Origin: Leptolyngbya sp. CCY15150
GTDB lineage: Bacteria > Cyanobacteriota > Cyanobacteriia > RECH01
Assembly (NCBI RefSeq): GCF_016888135.1
Contig: NZ_JACSWB010000175.1
Coordinates: forward strand, 42,862-106,861
DNA: 64,000 bases
Direction of reading: 5' to 3'
Of the stretch, positions 9,165 to 17,366 are shown in pieces; positions within the stretch are counted from its first letter, which is position 1, and the number at the start of each line of letters is the position of its first letter. Under the pieces are notes generated by a model. It saw only the letters and a program-made list of their open reading frames with translations. It was not told the DNA's origin and did not search any database. The translations under genes were made by a program, and so were the position numbers.

Positions 9165-9587
9165 ATGCAGAAATTTGAATGGACAGATAGCCTGAGCGTT
9201 GGTGTGCCTATGATCGATATTCATCATAAGGAGTTGATCACAGCGTTTAATGATCTATCGGATGCGATCGAGCAAGGAACCGGAGCCAGCTATATTAAGA
9301 AGCTGCTGACGTTTCTCAAATATTTTACCGAATGGCATTTCGAGCAAGAAGAAAGCTGCGCTGCCAAACATCGCTGTGCCATCGGCGAAACCAATCAACA
9401 AGCTCACCACAGATTTTTGCAGATCTTTAGCGACCTACGGATTGAGTATCGGGACAGCGGTGCCAGTGAAGCGATCGCCCGCAAAGCTCATGCTCAGCTA
9501 GCCGACTGGTTGGTGAGCCACATTATGACCATTGATACCCAAATTGGCATCTGTGTGCGCCATTCTTTAAAAAACCAATCCTCCTAG
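9165..9587 (+). CDS. Bacteriohemerythrin-type protein
   Basis: A 140-aa four-helix di-iron, oxygen-binding fold. The start at the ATG at 9165 (MQKFEWTDSLSVGVPMID) matches the family N-terminus, and the frame upstream is not family-like. Visible iron ligands: His21 (IDIHHKEL), His58 and Glu62 (EWHFEQEE), His81 or His82 (QAHHRF), His119 and Asp124 (SHIMTID). In the usual HxxxH pair the first His appears replaced (N-Q-Q-A-H), so the di-iron site may be altered. The last codons overlap an inverted repeat that looks like the terminator of the convergent gene. Confidence 0.88.
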   Translation: MQKFEWTDSLSVGVPMIDIHHKELITAFNDLSDAIEQGTGASYIKKLLTFLKYFTEWHFEQEESCAAKHRCAIGETNQQAHHRFLQIFSDLRIEYRDSGASEAIARKAHAQLADWLVSHIMTIDTQIGICVRHSLKNQSS

Positions 9588-9613
9588 GGGCGATGGGTTT
9601 CACCTAGGAGGAT
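9578..9613 (-). terminator. Rho-independent terminator of the site-2 protease gene
   Basis: Perfect 11-bp inverted repeat ATCCTCCTAGG / CCTAGGAGGAT with a 14-nt loop. Read on the minus strand it is followed by ATTGGTTTTTT, so it should stop transcripts of the gene at 9712-10890. The plus-strand side has no U-tract. One arm contains the hemerythrin stop codon. Confidence 0.72.
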
Positions 9614-9711
9614 GGAGATCTGTGGGCGCTAGATTCGTGGGAGATTCGTCGCCGGCAGGAGCATTCCTGTGAGCATGTCCTGCCCGTTCCTGTTGACGAA
9701 CCCTTGAGACG

Positions 9712-10890
9712 TTAGACCGAGTCGCTAGGGGCGTCGCTGCTGGGTGCGTTGAGGGCGATCGCTTCTTCGCTAGTATTCTCCTCTTCCTGACGCTGCAGCA
9801 TCTGGAAAATTGAATCGCGCTCTAGCAGACCGAGCACCTGATTGTTCTCATTGACGACCACCACGACGCCAGCATTATCGTCTTGGAAGAGACCGAGGGC
9901 TTCCAGCAGCGGCATCTTGGCAGGAATGGTTGTCAGGGTTTCAATGGGATGGGTGAGTTGATCGACCGTCACCGACCACCAGTCGTTGGTGGGAATGGTT
10001 TTCAGGGCATCCACGTCGATTTCGCCAACGAGCTGACCGTCGTCATTGGTGACCAAGAACTTGCGCCAGTCGCGCTGGCTGCCAATGATGTAGTTGTTGG
10101 CCAATTCTCGCAGCGATTGACTGCCTTTGGTGACGGGGCTGTCGGCATAGATGGCGTCTAGGGCCGTGTAGCCGCTCATCTTTTCTTGGATGGCTGCCGA
10201 CTGAGCCGAGCGACCCGCATTTTGCAGGAGGAACCAGCCGATCAGCAATGTCCAGACACTGCCGAAGCTGGTGAGATTAAAGATGGAGGCAATCCCCAAG
10301 AGAATGCCGACCCAGCCGAAGAATTGACCGACGATGCTGGCAAAGGCGATCCCTTTGTAGGGTTTGCCGGTGATTTTCCAAACCAAGGCTTTGAGGACGT
10401 TGCCACCGTCGAGGGGTAGACCGGGGATCAGGTTAAACACGCCGAGGGCGAGGTTAATGTAGGCCAATAAGCCCACGATCGCTTGGAAGGGGCCCGGCAG
10501 GGGAACGACAGCGCCGACCAAGGAAAAAATGCCAAACAGGAGAAAGCTGACTAATGGGCCAGCGATCGCCACCTTGAAGGCATCGCCTGGGGTTTTGGAT
10601 TCTTCGCCGAGGCTAGCCAGTCCACCAAAAATGAACAGGGTGATGGAGTTCACCTCAATGCCTTGGCTAATCGCCACCACGCTATGCCCTAGCTCGTGGG
10701 CTAATACCGACGCGAACAACATCAGCGCTGCTGCTAACCCCAGTACCCAAGCCAGTGCCCCTAGTTCTGGAAAGACCACTGCGAGCTGTCCGCTGTAGGT
10801 GAGGGTGACAAGCCCTAACACAATGAACCAGGAGGGATTGACGTAAAAGGGAATCCCGAACAAGTTGCCAATGCGTATATTGTTGTTCAT
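9712..10890 (-). CDS. Site-2 protease family (M50) metalloprotease with CBS domains
   Basis: A 392-aa multi-pass membrane zinc protease of the SpoIVFB-like subgroup. The metal site is HELGH at about residue 66, with the third ligand in the LPLDGGNVL motif near residue 160. About six hydrophobic helices occupy the first 225 residues. The C-terminal third holds a pair of CBS repeats (ending NENNQVLGLLERDSIFQML), which bind adenine nucleotides in other proteins and could gate proteolysis. Such proteases cleave transmembrane substrates, often anti-sigma factors. No substrate gene is adjacent. Ends at a convergent terminator. Confidence 0.92.
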   Translation of the reverse strand: MNNNIRIGNLFGIPFYVNPSWFIVLGLVTLTYSGQLAVVFPELGALAWVLGLAAALMLFASVLAHELGHSVVAISQGIEVNSITLFIFGGLASLGEESKTPGDAFKVAIAGPLVSFLLFGIFSLVGAVVPLPGPFQAIVGLLAYINLALGVFNLIPGLPLDGGNVLKALVWKITGKPYKGIAFASIVGQFFGWVGILLGIASIFNLTSFGSVWTLLIGWFLLQNAGRSAQSAAIQEKMSGYTALDAIYADSPVTKGSQSLRELANNYIIGSQRDWRKFLVTNDDGQLVGEIDVDALKTIPTNDWWSVTVDQLTHPIETLTTIPAKMPLLEALGLFQDDNAGVVVVVNENNQVLGLLERDSIFQMLQRQEEENTSEEAIALNAPSSDAPSDSV

Positions 10891-11086
10891 GTAGGTTATC
10901 CCGTGAGTTCAGTAATGGATGCAGGGGCGCGATCGCGCGGTTACCAGAATTAGACCATGGCAAATCGGTACTGGCTCTGCACCTATCTCCAATCTTAATG
11001 AAGTCCGTCCGATTATCCTACGTTCTCTAGACGGGTAAATGCCGTCCGATCTGGTTCGGTTCGAGGGTTGCACTCCGTCTTTAGAC

Positions 11087-11848
11087 CTAGACGGACGGGC
11101 GATTCACCTCCAGTTCGGTTGGGGTGGCATAGTCGCCGGTATAGAGGGTGGTAAACCGCTGGGAGATGGAATGGTTCCACAGATCAATGAAATCTGCCAG
11201 GGAAAAGGGAAGAGATCCCTCACGGGCGGGGGGCTCTAGGGCATCGAGGTCGTAGAAATGGATGCGATCGATGGGCGTGAGGGGATGGGCATCGGGAATA
11301 TTGGCGCGATATTGCCCCTGGTCGTCCAGCTCCGAGAAGCAATAAAGCTGATAGTAATTTTCACCCACGATGGTGCGGTACTGCACGAGGGCGTAGACAT
11401 CCACGGGGCAGACGGGAAACTGGAGGGCGATCGCCAGCCGTTTTTGGTAGGGCAGCATGGGGCTACGAACGCTGCTGCGAATGCCGTAGTAGCCGACTTT
11501 GTCGGGCTGCAGAGGATATTTGCGATGGCGGGGCTGGATGTAGTTGCGCATTAGGGTGGCCACGTCCAAGGTTTCGGCGGTGTAGGTGCCGATGGTGCTC
11601 ACCAGGATATCGGTGCTGGGCTGGGAGCCAATGTTATATATCTCTAGGGTGAGGGTGCCGGAGGGGCGATCGCTACTCAGGTCGCAGTAGAGGTGGGGGA
11701 AGGTGGTCAGCCGCAGTTGCTGATCTAAGCTGCTGCGGTAGAGGTGGCTTTCGCGACGCACGGTTTGCAGCAGTTGAAACACAAACCAGGTGTAGAAGGC
11801 AACCAGACCCAAGAGGATGAGGCTGGCGATGAGAAGAAGAGAGTCCAT
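11087..11848 (-). CDS. Conserved hypothetical protein with N-terminal membrane anchor
   Basis: A 253-aa protein of unrecognised family. Residues 4-27 form one strong transmembrane helix (LLLIASLILLGLVAFYTWFVF), then a short basic coiled segment and a soluble domain of about 200 residues rich in beta-strand pattern. No enzyme motif seen. The sequence looks intact, with codon use like its neighbours. It is isolated between two intergenic regions. Confidence 0.75.
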   Translation of the reverse strand: MDSLLLIASLILLGLVAFYTWFVFQLLQTVRRESHLYRSSLDQQLRLTTFPHLYCDLSSDRPSGTLTLEIYNIGSQPSTDILVSTIGTYTAETLDVATLMRNYIQPRHRKYPLQPDKVGYYGIRSSVRSPMLPYQKRLAIALQFPVCPVDVYALVQYRTIVGENYYQLYCFSELDDQGQYRANIPDAHPLTPIDRIHFYDLDALEPPAREGSLPFSLADFIDLWNHSISQRFTTLYTGDYATPTELEVNRPSV

Positions 11849-12267
11849 GCTGAATGCTCGGCGGTTGTAGGATCAAGCCAGGTAATGGTCAGGGGATGTT
11901 CGAAGGACTGGAGACGACAACGCCTAGAGTGTAGTCGATGGGCAGGAGGATCAGGGTTGGTCAACATCTGCTCACCTACATCCCATTTTCGTCCCTCCAA
12001 TGGTATTAAAGGAAAGGGAATCACACCAATATTCACCATTTCTCCCGCTTCCCGCCGTTGTTCCTACGGAGTGCATCCCAGTTTTGCAAGTTGACCCACC
12101 CTTCGGGAAGCGCAAGCTCTACATCCCCCAACCCCTTCTCCCAGAGCGGGGGATTCAAAGTCCCTCTCCCGTTCTGGGAGAGGGATTTAGGGTGAGGGCA
12201 GGGATGCCAGTGAATCAGCCATTGTTTCTACGTTCCCAAGCTTTTGCTCTTAGCAGTTCTGTTGTGT
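11849..12267. other. 419-bp gene-free region
   Basis: Holds a dispersed inverted-repeat element (12125-12202) and the promoter regions for the genes on both sides. I recognise no gene in it. Confidence 0.55.
12125..12202. repeat. Dispersed CCCTCTCCC-type inverted repeat
   Basis: Imperfect hairpin built on TCTCCCAGA (12137-12145) and TCTGGGAGA (12173-12181), with flanking CCCCAACCCCTTC and GGATTTAGGGTGAGGG. Related sequence forms the interior of the MITE at 6914-7042 and a shorter stretch at 52741-52785. Common type of intergenic repeat in cyanobacteria. Confidence 0.7.
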
Positions 12268-12480
12268 ATGTCCACGCCTTCTCCCGAGCCAGGTTTTAGC
12301 GCCTACGTTGATCAAACCGCTGCTTTGATGGGGCTATCGCTTCCCCCAGAGTCTCGGGCAGCGGTGATTCGCAATGTGACGATGATCTACGGTGTAGCCC
12401 AGCCGGTGATTGCCTTTGAGCTATCTCCTGCAGACGATCTTTCTCCTGTCTTTTCGCCAGATTTTCCAAGCCATGATTGA
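12268..12480 (+). CDS. AtzG-like small subunit (DUF4089) of an amidohydrolase
   Basis: A 70-aa protein starting at the ATG at 12268 (MSTPSPEPGFSAYVDQTAALMGL). The pattern SLPPESRAAVIRNVTMIYGVAQPVIAFEL matches the DUF4089/AtzG family. In cyanuric acid-degrading bacteria AtzG is the small helical subunit that stabilises the amidohydrolase AtzE. The stop overlaps the start of the AtzE-like gene by 8 nt, as expected for subunits of one complex. Confidence 0.82.
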   Translation: MSTPSPEPGFSAYVDQTAALMGLSLPPESRAAVIRNVTMIYGVAQPVIAFELSPADDLSPVFSPDFPSHD

Positions 12481-13864
12481 CCTCGCCACCGCCGATGCGA
12501 TCGCCACTGCCGCCGCCGTGCGGGCCCAAACAGTCAGTGCGGTGCAGGTGGTTACCGCCAGCCTCGATCGCATCCAGGCCCAGGATGCCCAACTGAATTG
12601 CTTCACGACGGTCTTGGCCGACGATGCCATGGCCCAAGCTCAGGCTGTAGATGAGGCGATCGCTGCTGGACAAGACCCAGGCCCCTTGGCAGGCGTGCCC
12701 TTTGCGGTGAAAAACCTGTTTGATATCGCCGGTCTCACCACCCTCGCCGGTTCCATGATTGAGCGAGATACGCCCCCCGCCACCCAGGATGCCACAGCGA
12801 TCGCCCGCCTCAAGCAAGCGGGGGGCATCCTCATGGGGGCGCTGAACATGGACGAATATGCCTACGGGTTTGTCACGGAAAATACCCACTACGGCAACAC
12901 CCATAATCCCCATGATGTAGACCGAGTGGCAGGCGGCTCCTCTGGCGGCTCGGCGGCATCCGTGGCGGCGGGCTTGGTACCCCTCACCCTGGGGTCGGAT
13001 ACCAACGGCTCGATTCGTGTGCCGGCATCCCTCTGCGGCATTTTTGGCCTCAAGCCCACCTACGGCCGCCTATCGCGGGCGGGTACTTTTCCTTTTGTGG
13101 CTAGCTTGGATCACATCGGCCCCTTCGCCCGCTCTGTGCGCGACATCGCCGCTAGTTTTGATGCCCTACAGGGGCCAGATGCGCGGGATCCAGTATGCAG
13201 CGATCGCCCCCCTACGGCCACCGTTGACCAGTTGTATGCCGATCCCGATGCCCTACGGATAGCGATCGCCGATGACTACTTTGCCCAAGGCGGCCTGCCC
13301 GAGGTATTTGCCGCCCTCGACCAAGTGACCAGCGCCCTCGGCGTGACCCAGCAAGTCACCCTGCCGGAATCGAGCCGGGCCCGGGCCGCCGCCTATGTGA
13401 TCACGGCCAGCGAGGGCGGCAACCTGCACATGGCTAACCTCCGACGACGGGCCCAAGACTTCGACCCCGCCACCCGCGATCGCCTGATTGCCGGGGCGAT
13501 GATGCCCAGCGATTGGTATGTGCAGGCGCAGCGTTTCCGCCGGTGGTATCAGGCGCAGGTGGCCCAGGTGTTCCAATCCGTAGACGTGATCATGACCCCT
13601 GCTACTCCCTGCCCTGCGCCGGAAATTGGCCAAACCCGCATGGTGATCGACGGCGTGGAGCTGGTGCCCCGCGCCCATCTAGGTTGCTTCACCCAGCCGA
13701 TTTCCTTCATTGGTTTACCGGCGCTGTCCGTGCCAGTGGCCCGCCCCGGCGCACTGCCCATCGGCGTCCAGCTCATTGCCGCACCCTACCAAGAAGCGAA
13801 GCTCTTCCAAGTGGCGGCGGCCCTAGAACGGCAGGGTGTAGTGGCTAGCCCTGTGGCATCCTAG
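12473..13864 (+). CDS. AtzE-family amidohydrolase (amidase signature)
   Basis: A 463-aa amidase-signature enzyme. The start at the ATG at 12473 overlaps the AtzG-like stop and gives a normal N-terminus (MIDLATADAIATAAAVRAQT). The Ser-cisSer-Lys triad is visible as Lys80 (FAVKNLF), Ser156 (GGSSGGS) and Ser180 (DTNGSIRVPASLCG). AtzE with AtzG hydrolyses 1-carboxybiuret in s-triazine catabolism. No other cyanuric-acid gene is present here, so the substrate is probably a different carboxylated or ureido compound. A urease subunit gene lies 5 kb downstream, but the two are not in one operon. GatA-type transamidase is less likely given the AtzG partner. Confidence 0.85.
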   Translation: MIDLATADAIATAAAVRAQTVSAVQVVTASLDRIQAQDAQLNCFTTVLADDAMAQAQAVDEAIAAGQDPGPLAGVPFAVKNLFDIAGLTTLAGSMIERDTPPATQDATAIARLKQAGGILMGALNMDEYAYGFVTENTHYGNTHNPHDVDRVAGGSSGGSAASVAAGLVPLTLGSDTNGSIRVPASLCGIFGLKPTYGRLSRAGTFPFVASLDHIGPFARSVRDIAASFDALQGPDARDPVCSDRPPTATVDQLYADPDALRIAIADDYFAQGGLPEVFAALDQVTSALGVTQQVTLPESSRARAAAYVITASEGGNLHMANLRRRAQDFDPATRDRLIAGAMMPSDWYVQAQRFRRWYQAQVAQVFQSVDVIMTPATPCPAPEIGQTRMVIDGVELVPRAHLGCFTQPISFIGLPALSVPVARPGALPIGVQLIAAPYQEAKLFQVAAALERQGVVASPVAS

Positions 13865-13888
13865 AAGAACGCGATCGCTTCTGGAGCC

Positions 13889-15490
13889 ATGACCCCATCT
13901 CCCCCCCTGCCCCACCAGCCCCTTGTCCATGAACTTGACCTGATGATTCGGGCCCGCTTTCCGATTCTCTACATCGTGTCGGTGGAGGAGGAGCCGGTGG
14001 AACAGGTGTTGCAGCGGGTGGCAGCGCTCACCGATCCGCCCCGGCATCTGCTGCTGTGGGACGTGGTGCGGGGCTGGAGTGATGACGGCACGGCCAAGGG
14101 ATCGGTGATGGCGGCCCTAGCGCGCATTGCCCAGGTACCGCCCCAAGAGCCAGTGCTATTTGTGTTGCGAGATCTGCACCCCACCCTACAGCAGCCCAAC
14201 AGTGAAAAACAGGCTCCGGTGATCCGCGAACTGAAAAACCTGACCCGCGACCTGAAGCGCAGCCGCAAGACGCTGATCTTACTCAGCCATACCCTAGAAA
14301 TTCCCCCTGGGTTAGCGGAAGATATTACGGTCATTGATTTTCCCTTACCCGATGCAGCGGAGATTAACTATCTGATTTCATCACTGGTGGTGACCGATAC
14401 GCTGAAGGTGACTGGACTAGCTCGGGAACAGCTCGTCAAAGCCTGCCAGGGTCTGAGTCGAGAACGTATTCGTCGAGTCTTAGCCAAGGCGATCGCTGCC
14501 AAACAGCAGGTGAATGAATCCGACATTTTGCATGTTTTGGAGGAGAAAAAACAGGCGATTCGCCAGACGGGAATTTTAGAATTCTTTACCCCCCAAAATT
14601 CTCTGAAAAGCGTTGGAGGATTGGAAAACCTGAAACTCTGGGTGCGGATGCGGCAGGATGCCTTCACGGAAGAAGCACGACGCTATGGCATCCCCAATCC
14701 TAAGGGTGTCCTACTGGTGGGCATTCAGGGCACCGGGAAATCGCTCTCCGCCAAGACCATTGCCAGTGAATGGCGACTGCCGCTGCTAAGACTCGATAGC
14801 GGCCGCCTCTTTGGCGGCATCGTGGGCGAGAGCGAAAGCCGGGTGCGGCAGATGATTCAGTTGGTGGAAGCGATCGCTCCCTGTGTGCTATGGATTGATG
14901 AAATCGACAAAGCCTTCGGCAATATTACCAGCGGTGCTGATGGCGATTCGGGCACTAGTCGGCGAGTCTTCGGTAGCTTAATTACCTGGATGCAGGAAAA
15001 AACCAGCCCAGTCTTCATCGTGGCGACGGCCAATAATGTGCAAATTCTGCCCGCCGAACTGTTACGCAAGGGACGCTTTGACGAAATCTTCTTCCTCAAC
15101 TTACCCACCGAAGCCGAGCGCCAGGATATCTTCAAAGTGCATCTGCAAAAACTGCGTCCCACCCGCCTTCGGGAGTTTGACCTAGCCCTTCTGTCTCGTC
15201 AAGCCAAGAATTTCAGCGGCGCAGAAATTGAACAGGTGATCATCGACGGCGTCCATCGAGGCTACAGTCAAGTGGTCAACGGTCAGCGTCGAGACTTCAC
15301 CACCGAAGATATTATGCTGGCGATCGAGGAAACCGTACCCCTAGCCGCGATCGCCCGTGACCAAATCGAACACCTAAAGCGCTGGGCAGCGGAAGCCGGA
15401 GCCAGAACGGCCTCGAAGGATGGCCAGCTCATGGCAGAACTGCGCCGCTATGCCACTCAACGCGGCATTGATTCCTCGGAGCGGGAGTGA
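13889..15490 (+). CDS. ycf46: Ycf46-like AAA ATPase
   Basis: A 533-aa cytoplasmic ATPase. The N-terminal ~240 residues form the family-specific domain. The AAA module follows, with Walker A GIQGTGKS (about 280), Walker B VLWIDEID (about 335), sensor 1 in IVATANN and an arginine finger region LLRKGRFDEIF. Ycf46 is conserved in cyanobacteria and encoded in some algal plastid genomes, and has been linked to inorganic carbon utilisation. Length is typical. It begins 24 bp after the AtzE-like gene on the same strand, so the three genes may be co-transcribed. Confidence 0.93.
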   Translation: MTPSPPLPHQPLVHELDLMIRARFPILYIVSVEEEPVEQVLQRVAALTDPPRHLLLWDVVRGWSDDGTAKGSVMAALARIAQVPPQEPVLFVLRDLHPTLQQPNSEKQAPVIRELKNLTRDLKRSRKTLILLSHTLEIPPGLAEDITVIDFPLPDAAEINYLISSLVVTDTLKVTGLAREQLVKACQGLSRERIRRVLAKAIAAKQQVNESDILHVLEEKKQAIRQTGILEFFTPQNSLKSVGGLENLKLWVRMRQDAFTEEARRYGIPNPKGVLLVGIQGTGKSLSAKTIASEWRLPLLRLDSGRLFGGIVGESESRVRQMIQLVEAIAPCVLWIDEIDKAFGNITSGADGDSGTSRRVFGSLITWMQEKTSPVFIVATANNVQILPAELLRKGRFDEIFFLNLPTEAERQDIFKVHLQKLRPTRLREFDLALLSRQAKNFSGAEIEQVIIDGVHRGYSQVVNGQRRDFTTEDIMLAIEETVPLAAIARDQIEHLKRWAAEAGARTASKDGQLMAELRRYATQRGIDSSERE

Positions 15491-15528
15491 GGGATAGGGA
15501 AGCGATCGCCCCCTCGGATAGATGCTCG

Positions 15529-15549
15529 AACGCTTACTCTAGGCGTTTT
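15529..15549 (+). terminator. Possible weak terminator after ycf46
   Basis: Short hairpin AACGC/GCGTT with a loop of about 9 nt, followed by TTTTCTG. The stem is only 5 bp. Confidence 0.35.
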
Positions 15550-15599
15550 CTGACTAGTTGTGTGTCAGTTCTCTGTAGCACTCGATCAGAGACGTGGCT

Positions 15600-15923
15600 T
15601 TAGATACAAGGAACCGTCTGGACTCTAATGTCTACATGCAGTTCCTGACGAAGAACATTGAAAATAGTTGTGAGATTATCCATCGTGGGATTACCCTTTG
15701 CAGATAACATCCGGTGAAGACTTTTGCTGGGCTTAGATGTTGCAGTTGCCAGATGTTCAAAACCTACTGTTGCATTGACGAGATCTCTTAAAATGAGTCT
15801 TGCTGTTTCTGGTTCACCGTTGAGGAAGAGATAGACCGCTTCATCCAGGAGTGCGATCGCAAATTCAGAGTCATATTGAAGTCGTGCATGGACGGTTTCT
15901 CTGGAGTCTCTTGTGAGTGTCAT
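15600..15923 (-). CDS. HigA-type antitoxin (helix-turn-helix)
   Basis: A 107-aa protein whose C-terminal half resembles the helix-turn-helix of addiction-module antidotes (GFEHLATATSKPSKSLHRMLSAKGNPTMDNLTTIFNVL), with an acidic helical N-terminus expected to contact the toxin. The start codon overlaps the toxin stop by 4 nt (ATGA). Toxin-first order is typical of higBA loci. It probably represses its own operon through the palindrome at 16376-16403. Confidence 0.85.
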   Translation of the reverse strand: MTLTRDSRETVHARLQYDSEFAIALLDEAVYLFLNGEPETARLILRDLVNATVGFEHLATATSKPSKSLHRMLSAKGNPTMDNLTTIFNVLRQELHVDIRVQTVPCI

Positions 15924-16300
15924 GGCTGTGCTCTCTTTTTTCTTTGCTTCTTGCTCGATTCGCCCTGGCTTGCTGATTTTCTCGCTTCTTTCTTTCGTTG
16001 TTTATAGTCTTGGTATAGCTTTTTGGCTTGATCAATATCTGACTGTTGTCCTTTTTTTGTGCCTCCTCCAAACAGGACAATGAGTTGTTTCCCATCCTGA
16101 ACTAAGTAGATTCTGTATCCTGGGGCCCAATCAATCCGATATTCACCAATGCCATCAAACCATTTGATACTAGATGTATTACCTTGTTCTAGGCGTTTCT
16201 GAGCAGTTGTCACTTTCGCTGCTGCTAAACCATCTAAACGATTAAACCATTCTTGATATGGACTTGAACCATCTTCTCTCAAGTACTCACGAACATCCAT
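15920..16300 (-). CDS. HigB/RelE-superfamily toxin
   Basis: A 126-aa protein from the ATG at 16300 (MDVREYLREDGSSPYQEWFNRLDG). A TTG at 16339 would add 13 residues. The motif order matches the Gp49/HigB-1 group of RelE-like toxins: QEWFNRLD, KVTTAQKRLEQGN, GIGEYRIDWAPGYRIYLVQDGK, IVLFGGGTKKGQQSDI. Relatives cut mRNA on the ribosome. The last ~25 residues form an unusually long basic tail (KKEARKSASQGESSKKQRKK), possibly RNA-binding. AT-richer than its neighbours, suggesting horizontal arrival. Confidence 0.85.
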   Translation of the reverse strand: MDVREYLREDGSSPYQEWFNRLDGLAAAKVTTAQKRLEQGNTSSIKWFDGIGEYRIDWAPGYRIYLVQDGKQLIVLFGGGTKKGQQSDIDQAKKLYQDYKQRKKEARKSASQGESSKKQRKKRAQP

Positions 16301-16375
16301 AGTCAAAATTTTACTTTTTTTTGATGAACCAGATTTCAAATAGACTTAAGTAATAACAATAATATGTATATGCAA

Positions 16376-16403
16376 CCAATAGTAACACTTGTGTTACTAT
16401 TGG
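16376..16403. promoter_or_regulatory. Perfect palindrome, candidate operator of the toxin-antitoxin operon
   Basis: Two 13-bp arms, CCAATAGTAACAC and GTGTTACTATTGG, separated by TT. It lies 75 bp upstream of the toxin ATG (36 bp from the TTG) and overlaps a possible -35 (TTGGTT on the minus strand). Position and symmetry suit autorepression by the HTH antitoxin. Confidence 0.6.
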
Positions 16404-16417
16404 TCAAAAAAGAAGCA

Positions 16418-16524
16418 TTGCTGAATAGTGGTTTCTTGGTATTACTGAACCAGGAGATAAACCTCTAGCTACAGGATCCGAAACTCTATGTAAAATGTTG
16501 TGGCGTTATGCCGCTATTCAGCAA
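16418..16524. mobile_element. MITE-like element with family-B ends
   Basis: Inverted repeat TTGCTGAATAGTGG (16418-16431) and, at 16511-16524, the complement of TTGCTGAATAGCGG (13 of 14 match), enclosing 79 bp without coding capacity. The ends resemble those of the MITE at 6914-7042 (TTGCTGAAT). I found no clear target duplication, so this may be a decayed or related element. Confidence 0.55.
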
Positions 16525-16556
16525 CGGGCTGAGCTAAATGTATGAGGAGTGGAGCC

Positions 16557-17240
16557 ATGTGCTTTTCTGCAACCGCGAGTTTCACCATCAGCGCAGCGCT
16601 ACTGCCCATTGGCGGGTGGTGTATCAACAAAGCCTGGCAAAGCGATCGCCACTATTTGCCCCTAGCTGCCTTCCCACTGGCTTTTGGCATCCAGCAGGCT
16701 ATTGAAGGCATCGTGTGGCTGGGGATAGATGCCCATAACTCAGCCATGCTTACAGCGGCGGCTACGGGATTTATCTTCTTTTCCCATGGTTTTTGGCTGG
16801 TCTGGACACCGTTTATGGCCTGGATGCTCGAAACGCGATCGCGCTTCAGGCGACTCTGGCAGATCATGACCCTGCTTGGGATGCTCTTAGCTGCCTATTT
16901 CCTGGTACCGTTAGCGTTCAATCCCGATTGGCTGACCGTGACTGTCCAGGAGCGGCTCGCTTATAAACTCCAAGATCTGACGTCTTCTCCTATCTTAGAA
17001 GCTCTAGGGCGATTGCTCTACATTTCCACTATCGTAGCTCCATTACTGTTGGTGAATCAGTCTGCCGTGCAGGGACTAGGCTGGCTAGTCCTTGGAGCAT
17101 TGGTGATCGTGGCGCGATATTTTAGTGCAGCTTCAATTTCTGTCTGGTGTTATTTTGCCGCAGTGGCGTCGCTCTATGTAGGTTATCTGTTTTACCAAGA
17201 CATTGCTGAAGAGCGATCGCTTCCGGCGGAAGAAGGGTAG
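16557..17240 (+). CDS. DUF6629-type integral membrane protein
   Basis: A 227-aa protein starting at the ATG at 16557 (MCFSATASF, the conserved family start), with AGGAG 8 nt upstream. An ATG 15 nt earlier is less likely. About seven hydrophobic helices. Conserved features are the N-terminal MCFSA, FGIQQAIEGIVWLG and HGFWLVWTPF. Function of the family is unknown. It is transcribed alone, divergent from the toxin-antitoxin operon. Confidence 0.82.
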   Translation: MCFSATASFTISAALLPIGGWCINKAWQSDRHYLPLAAFPLAFGIQQAIEGIVWLGIDAHNSAMLTAAATGFIFFSHGFWLVWTPFMAWMLETRSRFRRLWQIMTLLGMLLAAYFLVPLAFNPDWLTVTVQERLAYKLQDLTSSPILEALGRLLYISTIVAPLLLVNQSAVQGLGWLVLGALVIVARYFSAASISVWCYFAAVASLYVGYLFYQDIAEERSLPAEEG

Positions 17241-17289
17241 ACGATGAGACAAGCTAGGCACTTAGATATAGTTTTGGTTTCAGAGCATG

Positions 17290-17334
17290 AACTCAACACC
17301 ATGACCCATGACAGGATCTTCGAGGTGTTGAGTT
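17290..17334. repeat. Long-stem hairpin upstream of ycf35
   Basis: Perfect 11-bp inverted repeat AACTCAACACC / GGTGTTGAGTT with a 23-nt loop, ending 32 bp before the ycf35 start. No U-tract on either strand, so it is more likely a leader structure or operator than a terminator. Confidence 0.55.
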
Positions 17335-17366
17335 AGCATAGGGCTAATGAACCCCGCCATAAATCC

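Noticed and set aside
9883..10798. Several plus-strand frames opposite the site-2 protease gene
   Set aside because: Shadows of the real gene; no family features.
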